This document shows, one piece after another, positions 16,655 to 24,091 of a stretch of 49,431 nt of DNA. Position numbers and translations under genes: made by a program. Below the pieces are notes generated by a model that was not told the origin of the DNA, searched no databases, and saw nothing but the letters and a program-made list of their open reading frames with translations. Within the stretch, counting starts at the first letter, position 1. The number at the start of each line of letters is the position of its first letter. The DNA lies in NCBI GenBank assembly GCA_002365175.1, contig DEZK01000042.1, positions 1-49,431 of the forward strand, written 5' to 3'. This DNA is from Raskinella chloraquaticus (SeqCode) (GTDB lineage Bacteria > Pseudomonadota > Alphaproteobacteria > Rhizobiales > UBA4765).

Positions 16655-17917
16655 TTATTTCTGGTCTCGCAGCGCGCGGCCGGAATGAATCGCCGCCTGC
16701 CCGAAGCGGGCGCGGATGCTGTCCAGCGCCCCTTCCGCCCGCTTCTGTTTGTCACGCTTGGGCTCGATCAGATCGAGCGGGTCGGCGTGTGCGGCAGGAC
16801 ACAGATCACTGAGGACCACCCCGATCAGGCGGTAGCGCGTACCATCGCATTCAGGCGCCAGGAGATCGCGGGCTACTTCGTCGATGCGGTGCGCAAGATT
16901 GGTCGCGTCGGCCAAATGGCGAGAGCGGGTCCGTTGCTTGAAATCAGCGCTCTTGAGTTTCAGCGTGACGACCTGACCCGCCAGAGATTTGGCCTTGAGG
17001 CGCTGCGCGACCTTCTCGCTGAGCCGCCACAGGATCGCTTCAAGTCCCGCCTGATCACTCAGATTGGTATGAAACGTGGTTTCAGCCGAGATCGATTTGT
17101 CCGCCTGATCAGGATCGACGCGCCGCGCATCCTCGCCATGTGACAGAGCAGCAAGCCTGCCGCCCATGGCGCCATAGCGGGCATGGAGCGTGGCATGGTC
17201 GAGCTTTTGCAGATCGCCGATCGTTCGCAACCCATCGGCCTTCAACCGATCGGCGAGCGATTTGCCGACACCCCACAGGAAGGATACCGGCCGCGGCGCC
17301 AGGAAGGCGGGCGCCTCCTCATGGGAGAGAATCGAAAAGCCGCGCGGCTTATCGAGGTCGGAGGCGATTTTTGCCAGAAATTTGCGGTTCGACAGGCCAA
17401 TCGACACCGTGATCCCGATCTCTTTTTCAACCCGGCCGGCGAAGCCGGCAAGCGTTCGTGCCGGCACGCCACCATGCAACTCCCCAGTGCCGGAGAGATC
17501 AAGAAAGGCTTCATCAATCGAGATCGGCTCAACCAGGGGTGTCAGTGTCTGCATCAATTGGCGCACCTCGCGTCCCACAGCGGCATATTTACGCATGTTG
17601 GGTGGAAGCACGACGGCATCGGGACAAAGCGCGCGCGCCTTGAACATCGGCATTGCCGAGCGCACGCCTGCAATGCGCGCAATATAGCAGGCCGTCGACA
17701 CCACACCCCGTGTGCCGCCACCGATGATGAGCGGAACGTCGGCAAGCGCCGGGTTGTCGCGCTTTTCGACGGCGGCATAAAATGCATCGCAATCAACATG
17801 GGCAATCGACAGAGCGGCGAGCTGGGCATGGACGACGAGGCGCGGCGAGCCGCAAACGTCACAGCGCCGCAGCCGGACATCCGAGAGCGCGAGACAGTCG
17901 CGACACAGCGTTGCCAT
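16655..17917 (-). CDS. dinB: DNA polymerase IV (Y-family), with N-terminal zinc-finger-like motif
   Basis: Translesion DNA polymerase of the Y family, 420 residues. The palm motifs are AHVDCDAFYAAVE (D42, D44) and SISIDEAFLDL-type (D135, E136). The helix-hairpin-helix region is WGVGKSLADRLKADG, and the little-finger domain covers about residues 270-385. Ahead of the polymerase lies a C5-x2-C8...C19-x2-C22 cluster, a zinc-ribbon-like prefix common in alphaproteobacterial Pol IV. The C-terminus lacks an obvious beta-clamp motif. It ends 3 bases from eipB in convergent orientation. SOS-type control cannot be confirmed; no LexA box was recognised. Confidence 0.94.
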   Translation of the reverse strand: MATLCRDCLALSDVRLRRCDVCGSPRLVVHAQLAALSIAHVDCDAFYAAVEKRDNPALADVPLIIGGGTRGVVSTACYIARIAGVRSAMPMFKARALCPDAVVLPPNMRKYAAVGREVRQLMQTLTPLVEPISIDEAFLDLSGTGELHGGVPARTLAGFAGRVEKEIGITVSIGLSNRKFLAKIASDLDKPRGFSILSHEEAPAFLAPRPVSFLWGVGKSLADRLKADGLRTIGDLQKLDHATLHARYGAMGGRLAALSHGEDARRVDPDQADKSISAETTFHTNLSDQAGLEAILWRLSEKVAQRLKAKSLAGQVVTLKLKSADFKQRTRSRHLADATNLAHRIDEVARDLLAPECDGTRYRLIGVVLSDLCPAAHADPLDLIEPKRDKQKRAEGALDSIRARFGQAAIHSGRALRDQK

Positions 17918-17986
17918 CAGTTTGGCATCATAACAAAACGTGCAACGATTCTCATGCCGTTTTGCTTCAATGAATGGGTCCTGACC

Positions 17987-18286
17987 CTAGCTTGTTGCCT
18001 CTGCCGCCGGACCAGTCAGTTGCACATGCGCTTTTGCCACCACCTCAGGCGCAAGACCTGCTGATTGAGCAAACGTGATCAACAACGCCTCATCGCTGCA
18101 CAGATAGGCCAGCACCTGGCCAAGGAATACCGGCTCGCGCGCCGATTGGCGTAAATTATGCGGGCCAAGGCCGGTGAGGGACAGAAATCGCCCCAGACGT
18201 TCCGGTTCGCTTGCCAGAAACGACAGTGCGGTTATGGCGATTTCCTCAGCATGAACGCTATGGCGATCTGATGGTTTGTGCAGCAT
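17987..18286 (-). CDS. DUF3572 domain-containing protein
   Basis: A 99-residue protein resembling DUF3572: the ALSFLASEPERLGRFLSLTG core, then PVFLGQVLAYLCSDEALLITFA. It is all-helical in appearance, with no signal peptide, and has no known function. The start at 18286 is preferred because TAAGGA lies about 8 bases upstream, and because upstream in-frame sequence runs antisense through divK. The gene is divergent from divK across 94 bases. DUF3572 next to divK-pleD is a familiar arrangement in Hyphomicrobiales as I recall it. Confidence 0.85.
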   Translation of the reverse strand: MLHKPSDRHSVHAEEIAITALSFLASEPERLGRFLSLTGLGPHNLRQSAREPVFLGQVLAYLCSDEALLITFAQSAGLAPEVVAKAHVQLTGPAAEATS

Positions 18287-18380
18287 TGCGGCAATCCTTA
18301 CGGTTCCTAAAGAGTCTTCGCGTATCGTGTTGCGTGGAGAAGGGCCAGCGTCGGGCTCGGCGGGCCTTTGGGGATACGTG

Positions 18381-18755
18381 ATGGCAAAAACTGTGCTCAT
18401 TGTGGAAGACAACGAGCTGAATATGAAGCTCTTCCATGACCTCCTGGAAGCCAATGGCTATCGCACATTGCAGACGCGCAATGGCAAGGATGCGCTGGGT
18501 CTCGCCCGCCAGCATCGCCCCGACCTCATTCTCATGGACATTCAGCTGCCTGAAATTTCCGGCCTGCAGGTCACTGAGGAAATCAAGCGCGACGAAGAGT
18601 TGCGCTCGATTCCGGTGATCGCGGTCACCGCTTTCGCCATGAAGGGCGATGAAGAGCGCATTCGCGCCGGTGGCTGCGAAGCTTACATTTCCAAACCGAT
18701 TTCGATCGCCAAATTTATTGAGACTGTCCGTCAGTTTTTAGGTCCCGCTACATAA
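18381..18755 (+). CDS. divK: Single-domain response regulator DivK (cell-cycle and polarity)
   Basis: A 124-residue stand-alone receiver domain. The acidic pocket (E9, D10), phospho-acceptor D53 (LILMDIQLP), T/S switch (VTAFA) and K105-type lysine (YISKPIS) are all present. In Caulobacter and relatives DivK is phosphorylated by PleC/DivJ and controls CtrA through DivL-CckA. D53 falls at the same position as in Caulobacter DivK. The ATG at 18381 is chosen since the sequence begins MAKTVLIVEDNELN there, as in the family. It is followed 15 bases later by pleD on the same strand. A GAGTC (GANTC) site lies at 18312-18316 in the upstream region. Confidence 0.95.
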   Translation: MAKTVLIVEDNELNMKLFHDLLEANGYRTLQTRNGKDALGLARQHRPDLILMDIQLPEISGLQVTEEIKRDEELRSIPVIAVTAFAMKGDEERIRAGGCEAYISKPISIAKFIETVRQFLGPAT

Positions 18756-18770
18756 AGCACGAGGTAAGCG

Positions 18771-20144
18771 ATGACCGCACAGGTTCTCGTTGTCGATGAT
18801 ATACTGGCCAACGTAAAGCTGCTGGAAGCGCGGCTTAACGCCGAATATTTCGACGTCCTCACCGCCATGTCCGGCCCTGACGCCCTGGCGATCTGCGAAC
18901 GATCACAATGCGATATCATCCTTCTTGACGTCATGATGCCCGGCATGGACGGCTTTGAGGTGTGCCGCCACCTCAAATCCAATCCGCGCACGCACCATAT
19001 CCCCGTCATCATGGTCACGGCGTTGGACCAGGTGGGGGACCGCGTGCGGGGCCTTGAAGCGGGTGCCGATGATTTTCTGACCAAGCCGGTATCGGATACG
19101 GCGCTGATTACCAGGGTGCGTTCGCTGGTGCGGCTGAAACAGCTGACAGATGAATTGCGCTTGCGCGCGGCAACCACCCAGGACCTTGGTTTCAACACCC
19201 CCGAGCGCAGCTTTGCCGAAATCGACGGCAATCATGGCAAATTGCTGCTGGTTGACGATCGACGCTCCTCTTCCGAGCGCTTTGCCCAGACGTTACGTTC
19301 GCGCCACCAGATTGATGTCGAGGAAAAGCCGCAGGAAGCTCTTTTTCGTATCGCTGAAGGCGATTACGAACTTGCGATCGTCAGCATGGCATTAAGTGAC
19401 TTTGATCCGCTTCGCCTGTGCAGTCAGATTCGCTCGATCGAGCGCGTGCGTCATTTGCCTATTCTGGTCCTGATCGACCATGAAGAGGAGGGCCGCCTCA
19501 TGCGGGCCCTCGATATGGGCGTTAATGATTATCTTGTGCGCCCGATCGACAAGAACGAAATGCTCGCCCGGGTGTCGACTCAGATCCGCCGCAAGCGTTT
19601 CGGCGATCGGCTGAGCCAGGCTGTCCAGGATTCGATGGAACTGGCGATCACCGACGGGCTGACGGGCCTTCACAATCGACGCTATATGGAAAACCACATC
19701 AACACCCTCGTTCACGATGCGACGGCGCGCGGCAAGGATCTGTCGGTTCTCATTCTTGATCTCGACTATTTCAAGTCGGTCAACGACAGTTACGGCCATC
19801 AGGCAGGCGATGATGTCTTGCGCGAATTTGCCCGTCGCCTGCGCAAATCCGTGCGCGGCGTCGACCTTGTGTGCCGTTACGGTGGCGAGGAATTCGTCGT
19901 CATTATGCCCGAAACCAATACCGGACTTGCCTATACGGTGGCGGAACGTATCCGCGAGCGTATCGCTGCCGCGCCGTTTGCCATAACCGGACGCACGCGT
20001 GAAATTCCGGTGACCATTTCGGTTGGTATTGCCAGCCTGAATGACACAACGCAGACGGCGGAAGCCCTGCTGGAGCGCGCCGACCATGCCCTTTATGCAG
20101 CCAAGCGCGACGGGCGCAATCGCGTCGTTGCGGAGGCCGCCTGA
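18771..20144 (+). CDS. pleD: Response regulator/diguanylate cyclase PleD
   Basis: A 457-residue REC-REC-GGDEF protein. Receiver 1 carries D53 (IILLDVMMPG). Receiver 2 (about 155-275) is degenerate and serves dimerisation in the family. The GGDEF domain covers about 290-455 with active site GGEEF at residues 371-375, so cyclic-di-GMP synthesis is expected. An intact inhibitory I-site RGVD lies at 362-365, implying product feedback. In Caulobacter PleD drives the swarmer-to-stalked transition. It follows divK by 15 bases, which supports co-transcription and shared control by polar kinases. Confidence 0.96.
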   Translation: MTAQVLVVDDILANVKLLEARLNAEYFDVLTAMSGPDALAICERSQCDIILLDVMMPGMDGFEVCRHLKSNPRTHHIPVIMVTALDQVGDRVRGLEAGADDFLTKPVSDTALITRVRSLVRLKQLTDELRLRAATTQDLGFNTPERSFAEIDGNHGKLLLVDDRRSSSERFAQTLRSRHQIDVEEKPQEALFRIAEGDYELAIVSMALSDFDPLRLCSQIRSIERVRHLPILVLIDHEEEGRLMRALDMGVNDYLVRPIDKNEMLARVSTQIRRKRFGDRLSQAVQDSMELAITDGLTGLHNRRYMENHINTLVHDATARGKDLSVLILDLDYFKSVNDSYGHQAGDDVLREFARRLRKSVRGVDLVCRYGGEEFVVIMPETNTGLAYTVAERIRERIAAAPFAITGRTREIPVTISVGIASLNDTTQTAEALLERADHALYAAKRDGRNRVVAEAA

Positions 20145-20262
20145 ACGCTATCTGTATCGTCTCATTCTCTTAGGCTTTTGACGGGATCGATCAAATTTGA
20201 ACCGCCTTATTCACCGCTTCCAAAGCTCCTTATGCTAGACGTCCGGGAGGTGGACGGGAAAA

Positions 20263-21351
20263 ATGACGCAAGCTCTGTGGCGTAATCTTGAAGATTTGGC
20301 GCGACGCAACTCCAGCGGCGATCGCGCAGCCCTGCTGCAACGCTTGGCTGATTTGTTGATGCGCGGCAATATCAGCCGCGATGCGATGATCGTTGACTTG
20401 TTTGAAGATATTGTCTGTCGCGTACTCGACCAGGTAAATCCGAAAGAAAAAATTGAATTCGCAGAACGCGTTGGCCCTGAAGCGCTGACGCCGCGGCGGG
20501 TCGTCATGGAACTCGCTAATGATATCGTTTCGGTGGCTGAACCGGTGCTGCGCTATTCGCCTAATTTGAGCGAAAAAGACCTGATCGATATTGCCGAGAA
20601 TACCGGGCCGGCGCATCTTGAGGTGATCGCTCGTCGGATCTTTCTCTCCAGGGATCTGACCGATATTCTGGTGGCGCGTGGCCAGATGATGGTCCATCGC
20701 GCGATTGCCGCCAATGACGGCGCGCAGATCAGCGATGGCGCTTTCCACGTGCTGCTTGACGGCGCACAGGGCGACACCGTCTTGCAGGAGCTGATGGCGT
20801 TGCGTCCCAACCTGCCGCAGGCTGTCCGTGATCGCCTGGTTCCGATACTTGCGCAGGAAGTCCGCCGACGCCTGTCATCGCGCTGGTCCAGCATACCCGC
20901 CGCCAAGATCAGCAATGCGCTTGATGCTGAAGTCGAGCAGCTGATTGAACGCGTCGAGGCGATATCGGATGATCACGCTGCCTTCGTCAACCTCCAGGCG
21001 GGCATCGAAGATGGTGTTCTGACGCTCGACGAAGCCATCCGTCAGGCTTGTCGCCTTAATCGTCATGATTGGTTGATCGACCTGGTGGCAGCAGCCGGCA
21101 GCAGTGAGCGATCAAGCGTTCTCACCGTGCTGTTGATGCGCGAAAACCGGCCTCTGACGGTCATGCTGCGGGCGCTGGGTATCAGCGGCGAGAGTTTCCG
21201 CGCCGTACTCGACATGCGTGCCAGACATCTGCGGGTCGGCAGCAACGATCCCCGGCTGGTTGTAGAGTACGAAGCGCTCGATCCAGGCGCTGCCGCCGCC
21301 ATTTTGCGCAAGCATCACGGCAATCCCATGCTGGTACCGACGCGCGCCTAG
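20263..21351 (+). CDS. DUF2336 domain-containing protein
   Basis: A 362-residue helical-repeat protein resembling DUF2336, a family found mainly in alphaproteobacteria with no firm function. Recognisable features are the repeated SVAEPVLRYSPNLSEKDLI and AHLEVIARR-type motifs in the first 150 residues, with NDGAQISDGAFHVL after them. No membrane segment or signal peptide is seen. GGAGGT lies upstream of the ATG. It follows pleD by 118 bases and probably has its own promoter there, with TATGCT at about 20232-20237 as a possible -10. It is convergent with rpmG. Confidence 0.85.
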   Translation: MTQALWRNLEDLARRNSSGDRAALLQRLADLLMRGNISRDAMIVDLFEDIVCRVLDQVNPKEKIEFAERVGPEALTPRRVVMELANDIVSVAEPVLRYSPNLSEKDLIDIAENTGPAHLEVIARRIFLSRDLTDILVARGQMMVHRAIAANDGAQISDGAFHVLLDGAQGDTVLQELMALRPNLPQAVRDRLVPILAQEVRRRLSSRWSSIPAAKISNALDAEVEQLIERVEAISDDHAAFVNLQAGIEDGVLTLDEAIRQACRLNRHDWLIDLVAAAGSSERSSVLTVLLMRENRPLTVMLRALGISGESFRAVLDMRARHLRVGSNDPRLVVEYEALDPGAAAAILRKHHGNPMLVPTRA

Positions 21352-21367
21352 AGAAGGCCGCGAAAAA

Positions 21368-21444
21368 AGCGAAACCGGATTTTCGCTGACAGCATGTCAG
21401 AACAATAAGACAAGAGCAGATTGCAATTCCGCTTGAACGCAATC
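21368..21444. repeat. Cluster of three perfect inverted repeats between convergent genes
   Basis: Between the DUF2336 stop and the rpmG stop lie AGCGAAA/TTTCGCT (21368-21387, 6-base loop), CTGACA/TGTCAG (21386-21400, 3-base loop) and GATTGC/GCAATC (21419-21444, 14-base loop). Together they could serve as a bidirectional terminator or be a short interspersed repeat of the chromosome. No long T-run follows any stem, so a standard intrinsic terminator is not certain. Confidence 0.45.
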
Positions 21445-21470
21445 GGCACTAGGCGCGGGCGCCCGCCAGA

Positions 21471-21638
21471 TCACTTGATCTTGGCTTCCTTGAACTCGAC
21501 ATGCTTGCGCACGACCGGATCGTACTTCTTGACCGACATTTTCTCAGTCTGGGTCCGCGAATTCTTCTTGGTGACATAATAATAGCCGGTGTCGGCTGTC
21601 GACACGAGCTTGATCTTGATGGTCACGGCCTTGGCCAT
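21471..21638 (-). CDS. rpmG: 50S ribosomal protein L33
   Basis: A 55-residue protein, MAKAVTIKIKLVSTADTGYY at the start, with VTKKNSRTQTEKM and a VEFKEAKIK end, matching proteobacterial L33 in length and composition. It lacks the CxxC pairs of the zinc-binding form, so it is the zinc-independent type. Component of the large ribosomal subunit near the E site. The gene is on the minus strand, convergent with the DUF2336 gene, and starts 68 bases after the stop of the MFS gene upstream on the same strand. Confidence 0.95.
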   Translation of the reverse strand: MAKAVTIKIKLVSTADTGYYYVTKKNSRTQTEKMSVKKYDPVVRKHVEFKEAKIK

Positions 21639-21706
21639 AGCCTTGGTCCTTCACATGAACGGGCTGAAAACAGGAGCGAAGTGTCTCGCGGAAAGTTGCG
21701 GCGAAG

Positions 21707-22843
21707 TCAAGCACGCCGAAGCACATGACCGCCAATGATCAGCGCATAGATACCGGCCATGCTTGAAATCGCGTAAATAAAGCCGTTTGCGCCGATCGTC
21801 TGGAACAAAAGCCCTGTCACGGGCGGACCAATCAGCATACCGGCCGCGTAGTTGAGGATAAATGCGGAGTTTGCCGCAGCCAGATCCGGACCGTCGAATG
21901 TCTTGCTGAGATTGGCGAGCCCGACAGTGTAGATGCCGCCGACCACGCCGCCCCAGCAGAAGATGCCGAAAAACAGCCAGGCGGCGCTGCCGGCAAGCGC
22001 TGGTGCGATCAATGTGCCGAGGGCACCGATGCCCGCACAGACCAGCATCAGCATGGGTCGGTTGAGGCGATCGGCGAGCAGGCCGATCGGGATCTGGCAC
22101 ACGACATTCCCCAATCCACCGCACGTCAGCAACAGTGCCGCCATCGCCGGCGACAGGCCGACACGCTCGCCCCATAGCGGCAGAAAGGAGAAGCCGGAAC
22201 TTTCAATGGCTCCAAAGAAGAAGGCCGCCGACACCGCAGCCGGTGAGCGCCTGAAGATGGCAAACAGACCGGAGCCCGAGGCGTTGTGCGCATGGATCGG
22301 CGCGCGATCGGAACTGGCCAGTATCGGTAAAAGACCAAGGAGGAACAGAGCAGCGCCGACGTAATAGGGCACATTCCCCTCGCTGCCCAGCAGGCTGAGA
22401 ATGGCAGGCCCTATGGCAAAACCAAGTGACAGAAACGTCGCATAAACGCCCATGATGAAACCACGGCGGCGATCCTCGGCGATCGCCGAGATCCAGTATT
22501 CGGAGACGATAAACAGGCTCGTCAGGCAGCCGCCGAGGATGAAGCGCAACACCAGCCAGGCAAGGCTCGACGTCAACACTGTGAAGCCTAGAACCGTTGC
22601 AGCCAGGATCAAGATCGAGATCGTCAGCAGGTGGCGCGGCCCGAAGAGGGCAAGCAGGCGCGGTATCATGAAAGCGGTGAGGATTGCCGCCAGCGCCTGA
22701 ACGGCCGTGTGCAGGCCGATGGTGAACCCGCTCGCCCCGTACCGGTCGAGGGCGATTGACAGGAGCGGGATCATCAATGCCAGGCCGATCCCGACGATGG
22801 AGATGGCGGAAATGATGCTGCCAAGTTTGGCAGAGGTGGGCAT
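21707..22843 (-). CDS. MFS transporter (YcaD-like)
   Basis: About 378 residues with 12 predicted membrane helices, resembling YcaD-type major facilitator superfamily members. The MFS loop 2-3 region is degenerate (IPRLLALFGPRH), and the C-terminal half has the GLLADRLNRP motif, the equivalent conserved loop. Start taken at the ATG at 22843 (MPTSAKLGSIIS), because upstream codons do not look like a transporter; no clear ribosome-binding sequence is present, so a start some codons upstream is possible. It lies 61 bases after the NUDIX gene. The substrate is unknown. Confidence 0.85.
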   Translation of the reverse strand: MPTSAKLGSIISAISIVGIGLALMIPLLSIALDRYGASGFTIGLHTAVQALAAILTAFMIPRLLALFGPRHLLTISILILAATVLGFTVLTSSLAWLVLRFILGGCLTSLFIVSEYWISAIAEDRRRGFIMGVYATFLSLGFAIGPAILSLLGSEGNVPYYVGAALFLLGLLPILASSDRAPIHAHNASGSGLFAIFRRSPAAVSAAFFFGAIESSGFSFLPLWGERVGLSPAMAALLLTCGGLGNVVCQIPIGLLADRLNRPMLMLVCAGIGALGTLIAPALAGSAAWLFFGIFCWGGVVGGIYTVGLANLSKTFDGPDLAAANSAFILNYAAGMLIGPPVTGLLFQTIGANGFIYAISSMAGIYALIIGGHVLRRA

Positions 22844-22904
22844 CGAGGCGGGAGCGGGGAGGGTCAAGCGGGGTGCGATCTGGCTGGAAGCAAATGTCTC
22901 GTGA

Positions 22905-23648
22905 TCAACCGATATGCCGCAATTGCTTGTTGCCGCGATTGAAATAATAGGTCGTGGGTTGCGATGGATGGCGCCAGTCAGGCATCGCCAGGCGCTTTTC
23001 CACGTCGTCCAGGATGAGGCGGGTGATGAAGGGCAGGGGTTTGGCCCGTGCGGCTTCAAGCGACAGCCATTCCGTGGCCTCAAGATCAGTATCAGGGCGC
23101 TGGTCGTCGGGCAGTGTCACCGCAACCGCCTTGCGCTCGGCCAGAAAGAAGCGTGTATCAAAGCGGCGCGGGCGCCCCGGTGGCGTGATTGCACGGCAGA
23201 AAAAGACAAGATCATCGATATCGGGTGTGACGCCATGCGTGTCGAAGGCCTGCCAGTCCGGATTGGGAATGCGGGCCGGCTTTGCCTGGCGCCCCAGCAG
23301 CACGCCGGCCTCCTCATAGGTCTCGCGCACAGCGCACAGACAGATTGCCTTGAGGCGCGCTTCGCCGGCTCGCGGGCCATGCAGGCTGTGCTTCGCGATT
23401 GTCTGCGCCGACAGGCTGCCGCGATGATCCATGCGCCCATCGGCGCCGTCGACCCGCCCGCCAGGAAAAACGTAAAGCCCGGGCATGAAGCGCAAGGTCG
23501 ATTTGCGCCTGCCCATGAGAATGGACAGAGGAGCGCCGGGCTTGGCGTCGACGAGGATGAGGGTCGCTGCATCGCGCGGGCGCAGATAGGGATTGCGCGT
23601 CTCAGATTCCGTCTTGTCGGCAAATATGGGACGCAGGACTTCACTCAT
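22905..23648 (-). CDS. NUDIX hydrolase
   Basis: About 247 residues of the NUDIX superfamily, hydrolysing nucleoside-diphosphate-linked compounds or CoA derivatives. The NUDIX box is recognisable as CAVRETYEEAGVLLG (RExxEExG core) near residue 100. The N-terminal part has the PGLYVFPGGRVDGAD motif. The long variant with LPPITRL-like PLPFITRLILDD near the end resembles the NUDT19/CoA-pyrophosphatase-like group, but the substrate is not proven. The ATG at 23648 overlaps the DUF983 stop (ATGA), so the two are translationally coupled. Confidence 0.9.
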   Translation of the reverse strand: MSEVLRPIFADKTESETRNPYLRPRDAATLILVDAKPGAPLSILMGRRKSTLRFMPGLYVFPGGRVDGADGRMDHRGSLSAQTIAKHSLHGPRAGEARLKAICLCAVRETYEEAGVLLGRQAKPARIPNPDWQAFDTHGVTPDIDDLVFFCRAITPPGRPRRFDTRFFLAERKAVAVTLPDDQRPDTDLEATEWLSLEAARAKPLPFITRLILDDVEKRLAMPDWRHPSQPTTYYFNRGNKQLRHIG

Positions 23649-24091
23649 GATGTCGTCTCGGAGGTATGCGAGAAGCCGTGCATACGGTTGGCCCATTGGA
23701 AACCGATGATCGCCCCCTTCACCGGAGGCAGAAGCAGCAGGCCGCACAGGATCGTCAGCGGGATCCACAGAGAGAAATGCACCCATAGCGGCGGATGCAG
23801 GGTTTTCTCCAGCGTCAGCGCACCGGCAACCAGAATGTGACCGACGATGGTGATCACCACATAAGGCGGCGCGTCATCGGCCTGCTGGGCCGACATGTTC
23901 TCGCCGCACACGGCACATGCGTTGACCGCCGTGGTAAAGCTCGAAAAAAGCCTCCCCTTGCCGCAATGCGGACAGAGCAGACGCATGCCGCGCAGAACCG
24001 CCTGCCGCAGGTCACGGGTACCGGCAGCGCCCTCGGCACCTCCATTATTCGTCATCCACGACATGTCGACCCGCCCCGCTTGCTGAACCAT
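23645..24091 (-). CDS. DUF983 membrane protein
   Basis: A protein of up to 148 residues. It has a zinc-ribbon-like part (LLCPHCGKGRLF and ACAVCGENM) followed by two hydrophobic helices at about residues 75-95 and 100-122, as in DUF983. Function unknown. Three starts are possible (24091, 24064 and 24055), none with a strong ribosome-binding sequence; the longest is given. The first codons overlap the end of rnr in another frame, and the stop overlaps the NUDIX start, so it sits in a tight topA-rnr-DUF983-NUDIX run. Confidence 0.85.
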   Translation of the reverse strand: MVQQAGRVDMSWMTNNGGAEGAAGTRDLRQAVLRGMRLLCPHCGKGRLFSSFTTAVNACAVCGENMSAQQADDAPPYVVITIVGHILVAGALTLEKTLHPPLWVHFSLWIPLTILCGLLLLPPVKGAIIGFQWANRMHGFSHTSETTS

